DNA from: an uncultured Eggerthellaceae bacterium
GTDB lineage: Bacteria; Actinomycetota; Coriobacteriia; Coriobacteriales; Eggerthellaceae
DNA length: 16,531 bases
NCBI GenBank assembly: GCA_910585565.1
Contig: CAJUFC010000071.1
Coordinates: 1-16,531, forward strand
Direction: 5' to 3'
Within the stretch, counting starts at the first letter, position 1. Every line of letters starts with the position of its first letter. The position numbers and the translations under genes were made by a program. The notes under the pieces were generated by a model that worked only from the letters and a program-made list of their open reading frames with translations, made no database searches and had not been told where the DNA came from. Of the stretch, positions 11,884 through 16,531 are shown in pieces.

Positions 11884-12546
11884 TTAGCGCTGTTTGGCGA
11901 ACTGCAACAGCTCGGACGGCTCGGCGACATAGATGTCTGGCACGGCATCCTCGGCGGCGAAGTCCTCTTTCTTGTGATAGCCCCACAAGACCGCCGCGGT
12001 CGCACACCCCGCATTGCGCCCGGCCAAGACGTCGCCAGGGGAATCGCCCACATAGATGGTGTCGGCCGGGGCCGTTTTGAGGAACCGCATCGCCGTTTCG
12101 ATGCCCGTCGGGTCGGGCTTGCGCGGGATGAGCGGGCTTTCCCCGAACATGATGTCCACCAGATTGGGCAAAAGCATGTTCATAACCACGTCGACGCCCG
12201 ACTGCAGCTTGTTGGAAACCACTCCGATGCCGCAGTGGCGCTCGCGCAGGTCGCGCAGGAGCTCGACGACACCGGGATACGGCGCCGTGTGGTGATAGTA
12301 CTCGGCGAAGTATTGGTTCCACAAATCCATCGCCTCATCGCGCGTCGCCTCGCTCGCGCCCTCGGGCAAGGCCAGCTGGATGAGCCGACGCACGCCGGAC
12401 CCGACATAGGTCAGAATCTGCTCTTGGGTGTGCTCGGGCGCGCCCACCTCGCGCAAGATGCGATTGGTGAGCAACGTGAGGTCGGGCACCGTGTCAAGCA
12501 GCGTGCCGTCAAGGTCGAAGATGAATGTGTCGAACATGCGCTCCAT
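11884..12546 (-). CDS. HAD-family phosphatase (phosphoglycolate phosphatase-like)
   Basis: A 220-aa cytoplasmic HAD hydrolase of the Gph/PpaX type, removing phosphate from a small substrate. Motif I is FDLDGTLLDT, with nucleophile Asp11 and acid/base Asp13. Residues near 16-90 form the helical cap. Motif II is VVSNK, the motif III lysine is in PRKPDP, and motif IV is VGDSPGDVLAGRNAG. The substrate cannot be read from sequence; phosphoglycolate, pyrophosphate and nucleotides are all known for this group. Either ATG (12546, or 12537 giving MFDTFIF) could be the start; GGAG precedes the second. It is separated from rpsF by 358 bp and probably has its own transcript. Confidence 0.88.
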   Translation of the reverse strand: MERMFDTFIFDLDGTLLDTVPDLTLLTNRILREVGAPEHTQEQILTYVGSGVRRLIQLALPEGASEATRDEAMDLWNQYFAEYYHHTAPYPGVVELLRDLRERHCGIGVVSNKLQSGVDVVMNMLLPNLVDIMFGESPLIPRKPDPTGIETAMRFLKTAPADTIYVGDSPGDVLAGRNAGCATAAVLWGYHKKEDFAAEDAVPDIYVAEPSELLQFAKQR

Positions 12547-12661
12547 GCCCTCATTCTATCCGAAATGAGCCGCGGGCGCGTCCTCCAGCGGAAATATGTC
12601 TCGGAACGGAGGGCGCCATACTACAATGATGCCAACAGATGGGGCCCACGAAGGAGAGAAC

Positions 12662-13225
12662 ATGGCCGACGGAATCATCGAGAACCAAACCGAAGACATC
12701 CCCGCAATGCCCGAGGGGCTGCAGCGCGTCTTGATGGAGGCGCTGGAGCAAGGCAAGGCCGACCTCGAGGGCGGATATGACATCGTGCCGTTCACGATGC
12801 TGGTCGCCGGCGGCAATCTCTTCACCGAGCGCCACCCGGGCGACACGACGGAGGAGTGCTACGCCAGCGCACGCCACGCCGTCGAGGGCGCTCGCGGCGC
12901 TTTGGCCTATGCGCTGTGCTATGACGGCTACCTCGATACGGACGAGGGCATGAAAGACGCCGTCATCGCCGAGGGCGGCGCGCCGGGCGCAGAGACCGGG
13001 TATGCCATCGGATACGTGTATACGATCGATGGCGAGGGGCGTCCGGAGTTTGCCTCGGCACCGTCCTACATCGGCAAGGCGCCCAACTTCATGGAGGGGC
13101 TGAAGGACGAGCCGGCTGGCGAGGCCGAGGGTGATGGCGGCGATGACGCTGAGGGCGTCGGAGCCGATGGGGCCGTCGAAACCGACTCCGATGCCGCCGA
13201 AGCCATCGGAGTGGATACGAATTAG
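12662..13225 (+). CDS. Unrecognised acidic 187-aa protein
   Basis: I do not recognise this family. The start at 12662 is set by AAGGAGAG ending about 5 nt upstream, with TACAAT at 12622-12627 as a possible -10. Residues 1-150 look like a compact globular domain, with a helix (EGLQRVLMEALEQGKADLEGG), strands such as YDIVPFTMLVAGG, and a later TGYAIGYVYTIDGEGRPEFA hairpin. The last 35 or so residues are low-complexity Asp/Glu/Gly/Ala. There is no signal peptide or membrane segment. It is divergent from the phosphatase gene and followed 83 bp later by a 38-aa acidic microprotein on the same strand. Codon use is like the housekeeping genes, so it is probably a resident lineage-specific gene. Confidence 0.8.
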   Translation: MADGIIENQTEDIPAMPEGLQRVLMEALEQGKADLEGGYDIVPFTMLVAGGNLFTERHPGDTTEECYASARHAVEGARGALAYALCYDGYLDTDEGMKDAVIAEGGAPGAETGYAIGYVYTIDGEGRPEFASAPSYIGKAPNFMEGLKDEPAGEAEGDGGDDAEGVGADGAVETDSDAAEAIGVDTN

Positions 13226-13308
13226 ATACAAATGCGGCAGCCACGTCTTGGAACGCGCCCAAGCATTCATAATGGACGCAAACGCGACCAAGAGAAAGGA
13301 GGCTGCCC

Positions 13309-13425
13309 ATGATCGACGAGAAGAAGGATTTCTCCGACGACATCAACACGATCGAAGACGGCGAGCAGCTTGAATACGACAACGCCAAAGACTTCGGCGA
13401 ACCAGTGAAGGAGGCGCAGGACTGA
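13309..13425 (+). CDS. 38-aa acidic microprotein
   Basis: A short gene with excellent translation signals: AAAGGAGG at 13295-13302, 6 nt before the ATG. It ends at TGA 85 bp before a strong intrinsic terminator. The product starts MIDEKKDFSDD and has 14 acidic residues, only four lysines and no arginine, so it is strongly negative and probably disordered or helical only on binding. No signal peptide or membrane segment. It shares orientation with the acidic 187-aa gene 83 bp upstream. A CATAAT box at 13268-13273 may give it its own promoter. The function is unknown; binding a basic partner or mimicking nucleic acid is speculation. Confidence 0.65.
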   Translation: MIDEKKDFSDDINTIEDGEQLEYDNAKDFGEPVKEAQD

Positions 13426-13510
13426 TAAGGCCCACTAGCCAAGACCCACCGTCAAGGCTCGCGGCCTCGCCAAAAAAGCACTCAGCAACACATTCTCTTG
13501 AGAGCATCCA

Positions 13511-13536
13511 GGCCCCGCCCCGCGGGGCCTTTTCTT
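13511..13536 (+). terminator. Intrinsic terminator after the microprotein gene
   Basis: GGCCCC (13511-13516) pairs with GGGGCC (13524-13529), then TTTTCTT. It is a textbook + strand terminator closing the 12662-13425 unit. Confidence 0.85.
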
Positions 13537-13572
13537 GTACAGCGAGAGCGCAGCGCAGCAGAACCGACCGCC

Positions 13573-13618
13573 AAAATGATGAAAAATCCGGAATGCCCTC
13601 CGGATTTTTCATCATTTT
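13573..13618. terminator. Perfect 20-bp-stem bidirectional terminator
   Basis: AAAATGATGAAAAATCCGGA (13573-13592) is the exact reverse complement of 13599-13618, with a 6-nt loop. A tracts at the left become T tracts on the minus strand, so it can stop transcription both ways. It lies between the + strand microprotein unit and the convergent minus-strand ATPase gene, 40 bp past that gene's stop. Confidence 0.8.
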
Positions 13619-13658
13619 CATTAGGCCCGGAAACCAACGGCTTCACGCGTGGACCTAG

Positions 13659-14924
13659 CTAGTGCGCGAGGCATCCGAGAGGAGCGACGTGCACGCCATC
13701 GGGTCGCGTATAGGCATACGTCGAGCCCGTCAAGACCAAGAGAAACGATGGCGCACCGCTTTTCTTCGGGTCAACTTTCTCTGCCAGCCGCTTGAGATTT
13801 TCGGCACCTTCTTCGATGCGCGACGTACCGCCCAGCTTGACCTCGACAGCACCCCAGCGGCCGTCCTTGAGACGAACGATGGCATCCGCCTCAAGACCGC
13901 TCTTGTCGCGATAATGATAGATGTCTCCGTCCAATGTGCGCGCATACACGCGGAGGTCGTGAACGCACAGGCTCTCGAACAGAAAGCCCATCGTCTGCAA
14001 ATCGTCCAGCAGCCCCGAAGCATCCGCCTCCAAAGCAGCCGCCGCAATCGAGGGGTCACACAGGTGCTTCACCGGCGTCGTGCGCAACGGCGTCTTCGAG
14101 CGCAACGTCGGCGCCCACGCCTTTATCTCGTCCAGCACGAACAACCGTCGCAGCGCCCTCAAATACAACCGCAGCGTCGGCTCGCTCATACCGACCCCGG
14201 CATTGCGAACGTCCTCAAGCAGGGTCGCATTCGCGACGCCCTGCGCCGTGTTCCGCGCCAGCGAGCGAATGAGGGCCCGCGTCCTGTCGGGATCGATGTC
14301 CACGCCCTCGGCCTCCGCCACATCCGACTCGCAAATCGCATCGATGTAGTCGGAAGCCACCGAGACTCCATCGCCGCGAGCTATGGTGGCCGGCCAGCCG
14401 CCCCGACATAGGATGCGCGCATATCCTTCGATGTCGATCGGCGATGCGCCTTCCGCCGGCCCGCCCTCGAACAGCGCCCTCAACGAGACCTCAGAGGTGC
14501 TCTCTCTCGTCTCTTCGAGCGTCATCGATGACATGTCCAACCGTGCTATGCGCCCTGTCCCGGTATGGCGAAGCTTGGACGAATCGACCGGCGTGGCCGA
14601 CCCCGTCAAGAGGAACTGCCCGGGCTCGCCCTTGAGCTTGTCGGCCTCGCTGATGACCGCATCCCACAGCACCGGAGCCAGTTGCCATTCGTCTATGAGC
14701 CGAGGCCGCTCTCCGCGAAGCAGCAGTGACGGCTGCGCATCCAGCGCATCGAGGCTCCTCGTATACACGTCCGGATCACGCAAAAGAAGCGCACTTTTCG
14801 CCAACTGCTCGCATGACGACGTCTTGCCGACCCACTTCGGGCCACGCACCAAGACCGCCGACATGCTAGATAGCTTTGCTCGCAGGGCCGAATCTGCAAG
14901 CCTCGCCATGTACTCATAGGCCAT
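13659..14924 (-). CDS. DUF4143-family AAA ATPase (copy A)
   Basis: A 421-aa member of the AAA_14/DUF4143 ATPase family, common in bacteria and of largely undefined cellular role. Walker A is GPKWVGKT at 28-35, Walker B is PRLIDEWQ at 74-81, and a sensor-like FLLTGSA is at 104-110. TGTGRIARLDMSSMTLEET and CRGGWPA follow. The C-terminal DUF4143 part ends in a PD-(D/E)xK-like module, YRDKSGLEADAI then GAVEVKLG, with Asp347, Glu361 and Lys363 in the expected order. I start at 14924 because AAGGAG lies 8 nt upstream with TATAAT further up; an ATG at 14948 falls between box and site. It is paralogous to the gene at 15203-16480. Four 23-bp direct repeats precede its promoter. Confidence 0.88.
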   Translation of the reverse strand: MAYEYMARLADSALRAKLSSMSAVLVRGPKWVGKTSSCEQLAKSALLLRDPDVYTRSLDALDAQPSLLLRGERPRLIDEWQLAPVLWDAVISEADKLKGEPGQFLLTGSATPVDSSKLRHTGTGRIARLDMSSMTLEETRESTSEVSLRALFEGGPAEGASPIDIEGYARILCRGGWPATIARGDGVSVASDYIDAICESDVAEAEGVDIDPDRTRALIRSLARNTAQGVANATLLEDVRNAGVGMSEPTLRLYLRALRRLFVLDEIKAWAPTLRSKTPLRTTPVKHLCDPSIAAAALEADASGLLDDLQTMGFLFESLCVHDLRVYARTLDGDIYHYRDKSGLEADAIVRLKDGRWGAVEVKLGGTSRIEEGAENLKRLAEKVDPKKSGAPSFLLVLTGSTYAYTRPDGVHVAPLGCLAH

Positions 14925-14946
14925 ATCTTCTCCTTGCGACAGTGGC

Positions 14947-14952
14947 ATTATA
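14947..14952 (-). promoter_or_regulatory. -10 box of ATPase copy A
   Basis: A perfect TATAAT on the minus strand, 22 bp before the chosen ATG, with a start expected near 14940. No -35 consensus exists at 16-18 bp; that place is taken by the first 23-bp repeat. This suggests transcription depends on or is controlled by a repeat-binding protein. Confidence 0.6.
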
Positions 14953-14960
14953 CAGCCTGT

Positions 14961-15049
14961 TTTCGGGTTTGGCGATATTTTACTTTCGGGTTTGGCGTCG
15001 TTTCGCTTTCAGGTTTGGCGCTGTTTTACTTTCGGATTTGGCGTTTCGC
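14961..15049. repeat. Four 23-bp direct repeats (iteron-like)
   Basis: Units lie at 14961-14983, 14984-15006, 15007-15029 and 15030-15049 (the last shortened by three bases), head to tail without gaps. All share TTTCRGRTTTGGCG at their start (minus strand CGCCAAAYCYGAAA). Their ends alternate, units 1 and 3 ending TTTTAC and units 2 and 4 ending TTTCGC, so there is also a 46-bp higher-order period. They abut the TATAAT box of the downstream ATPase. This is not a CRISPR: there are no spacers. Confidence 0.8.
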
Positions 15050-15059
15050 AAGGCTACAA

Positions 15060-15092
15060 AATATCGGATTCTTTTCTGAGGAATATTGGATT
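15060..15092. repeat. Second pair of repeats, AATATYGGATT
   Basis: AATATCGGATT at 15060-15070 and AATATTGGATT at 15082-15092 are 22 bp apart, just upstream of the 23-bp array and nearly in step with it. They share the GGATT element with unit 4. The remaining 15093-15202 shows no gene or repeat I can support. Confidence 0.55.
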
Positions 15093-15202
15093 TTGATGAG
15101 GGCGGCGTAATCGGCGTGCGGCAGAGCGGCAGGACCGACGCGGCCAATGCCCCAAGCGCAGTCTCATAAGCCAGCACATTGCTCACTGCCAATTCGCTCC
15201 GC

Positions 15203-16480
15203 CTAGGGTGCAAGGCAGGTCAGGGGGAAGACATACACTCCTGATTCTGTCTGGTACTTGAAGTCGGTGCGACCAGTGAGAACCGCGAGGAACGACGGTT
15301 CGGGGTTTCTCGCTGCCGGGTTAGCCGCCACCTTCTTAGCCAGCCTCAGAAGGCTCTTTTCGGCCGCTTCTGCCTTGTTGGCCCCGAGCTTGATCTCTAT
15401 TCCGGCCCACCGGCCGTCTTTGAGCTCGATTATGGCATCCACCTCGAGTCCGTCAGAATCACGGTAGTAGCGGACGGGGCTCGTGGCGACCTGAGACATC
15501 GACTGGACGTAAACGCTCAAATCACGCAAGCACATCTCTTCAAAAAGCTGACCAAATACCTGCATGTTCTCCATAAGCCTTTTGGGGCTCATACCCAAAA
15601 GGGATGCGGGCAGCGACGGATCGGCGAACACCCTGCGGGGCTTGAGGCGCAAGCGCCGAGGAGACTTAATCGGCGCGTCCCAGCCGGGCATCGGAGACAC
15701 CACGTAATGCTGCTCCAAATAGCGTACCCCCTCGGCTACCGCCTGGCGCTGCGTAGCAGTTGCCGCTTCGACCTGAAACACGTCCTTCGCGAGCGTATCT
15801 TGCGTTGCTGCGCTTCCGATGTTGCGAGCCAACGAAGTCATGAGCGCTCGAAGATCAGCCGACTGCATCGCCGCCTTCCCCTCCGAAGCCGTCACCAGCG
15901 CGTCGAGATAGCCATCGGGGATGAGCATGGCCCCCTCATCGGGCAGGTCGATAGCGGCAGGCCAGCCGCCTCGGCAAATCGACCTCGCCAAACTCTCAAG
16001 ACTCGTCTCGACAGGCCCGCGCTGGAACTCGCCGTCGAAAAGCGCCGAAAGCGAAACGCTTCCATCGGACATGCCGGATTCGAGCAAGGTCATGGGCCAC
16101 ATGCGTAGGCGCGCTATTCGGCCGGCACCGCTGTGATGCGTCGTGCCCGAATGCGGCGACGACGAGCCCGTGAGAATGAACATGCCCCGCCTGCCTGCGC
16201 CTTCGTCTACGGCTTTGCGCACCTCATCCCAGATTTCCGGCACATCCTGCCATTCGTCGATGACCCGAGGCTGAACGCCTTCCAGCACTGCGGCGGGGTC
16301 GACCTCAGCCAGAGCGCGCGCCTGACGCGAAACCAGACTGATCTCGCTGTTGCCATGCTCTTCCGATGTCCACGTTTTCCCCGACCACATCGTGCCGGCT
16401 ATCTCTACGGCCCCGAACGCACCGAGATAGCGCTCAACCAGCGCATCAATAACACGAGGGCGATAACCTGGCTTCTCCAT
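15203..16480 (-). CDS. DUF4143-family AAA ATPase (copy B)
   Basis: A 425-aa paralogue of the ATPase at 13659-14924. Walker A is GTMWSGKT at 29-36, Walker B is PRVIDEWQ at 71-78, and FILTGSSSP follows at 101-109. Matching blocks include SGAGRIARLRMWPMTLLES and CRGGWPAAIDLP. The C-terminal nuclease-like module has GLEVDAI then AGIEIKLG, with Asp348, Glu362 and Lys364. Several segments between these motifs differ strongly from copy A, so the duplication is old or the two were acquired separately. I start at 16480 because GAAGGA lies upstream; an ATG ten codons earlier (16510) has a weaker site. The two genes share strand and lie 278 bp apart. The cellular role of the family is not established. 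Confidence 0.86.
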   Translation of the reverse strand: MEKPGYRPRVIDALVERYLGAFGAVEIAGTMWSGKTWTSEEHGNSEISLVSRQARALAEVDPAAVLEGVQPRVIDEWQDVPEIWDEVRKAVDEGAGRRGMFILTGSSSPHSGTTHHSGAGRIARLRMWPMTLLESGMSDGSVSLSALFDGEFQRGPVETSLESLARSICRGGWPAAIDLPDEGAMLIPDGYLDALVTASEGKAAMQSADLRALMTSLARNIGSAATQDTLAKDVFQVEAATATQRQAVAEGVRYLEQHYVVSPMPGWDAPIKSPRRLRLKPRRVFADPSLPASLLGMSPKRLMENMQVFGQLFEEMCLRDLSVYVQSMSQVATSPVRYYRDSDGLEVDAIIELKDGRWAGIEIKLGANKAEAAEKSLLRLAKKVAANPAARNPEPSFLAVLTGRTDFKYQTESGVYVFPLTCLAP

Positions 16481-16525
16481 GTGGCTGTCCTTCTTCGACG
16501 ACGAAAACATTTACCCGTATAACCT

Positions 16526-16531
16526 AGTATA
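16526..16531 (-). promoter_or_regulatory. Possible -10 box of ATPase copy B
   Basis: TATACT on the minus strand at the very edge of the window, about 46 bp before the chosen ATG. The -35 would lie outside, so this cannot be confirmed. Confidence 0.3.

Noticed and set aside
11684..12322. A 212-codon minus-strand frame overlapping the HAD phosphatase
   Set aside because: Out-of-phase shadow; the phosphatase frame carries all four HAD motifs.
12551..13291. A 246-codon minus-strand frame opposite the 187-aa gene
   Set aside because: It lacks a good start signal. The + strand frame has AAGGAGAG at a proper distance and a more protein-like composition.
14961..15049. CRISPR array
   Set aside because: The repeats are contiguous 23-bp units with no spacers and no cas genes nearby.
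14980..15213. A 77-codon minus-strand frame between the two ATPases
   Set aside because: It runs through the repeat array, has no ribosome binding site and resembles no family I recognise.

Overview
The window looks like a chromosomal segment of a high-GC actinobacterium. The gene order rpsF-ssb-rpsR-rplI-dnaB followed by purA, purD and a HemN-like radical SAM gene, the zinc-type S18 and the two DUF4143 ATPases suggest class Coriobacteriia (Eggerthellaceae-like). That placement is inference; there is no rRNA here to settle it.

Layout. (1) 1-3414 is an accessory, AT-variable region. It starts with about 950 bp of non-coding DNA rich in palindromes and short repeats, including a 109-bp hairpin element with perfect 14-bp terminal inverted repeats. 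It then carries two toxin-antitoxin pairs on the + strand (Phd-like/RelE-ParE and RHH/Fic) and the wreck of an Abi_2 (AbiD/AbiF-type) HEPN gene. The wreck keeps a strong promoter, a structured leader, a ribosome binding site, the start codon and the HEPN RxxxxH motif, but its middle is gone. (2) 3198-3490 holds a tRNA-Phe(GAA) gene on the minus strand. A 66-bp near-identical copy of its 3' end plus terminator lies 173 bp away, the usual scar of site-specific integration. This explains the defence-type cargo next to it. (3) 3554-12546 is a conserved minus-strand housekeeping block. Reading right to left it encodes a HAD phosphatase, then S6, SSB, S18 and L9, replicative helicase DnaB, PurA, PurD, a HemN-like radical SAM protein and a short A24 prepilin peptidase. 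(4) 12662-13536 is a small + strand unit with an unrecognised 187-aa acidic protein and a 38-aa acidic microprotein, closed by a strong terminator. (5) 13573-16531 begins with a perfect 20-bp-stem bidirectional terminator. Two paralogous minus-strand DUF4143-family AAA ATPases follow, separated by 278 bp containing an ordered array of 23-bp direct repeats directly upstream of the second ATPase's TATAAT box.

How it works together. The housekeeping block couples ribosomal proteins, replication and purine synthesis in one direction. A hairpin plus CCG upstream of rpsF fits the known S6:S18 autoregulatory leader. The two flanks look like accessory DNA: a defence/TA cluster at tRNA-Phe on the left and an ATPase pair with an iteron-like control region on the right. 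The most promising points for follow-up are the Abi_2 remnant with its intact upstream RNA-like element, the iterons in front of the DUF4143 ATPase, the 109-bp hairpin element and the tRNA-Phe att scar.
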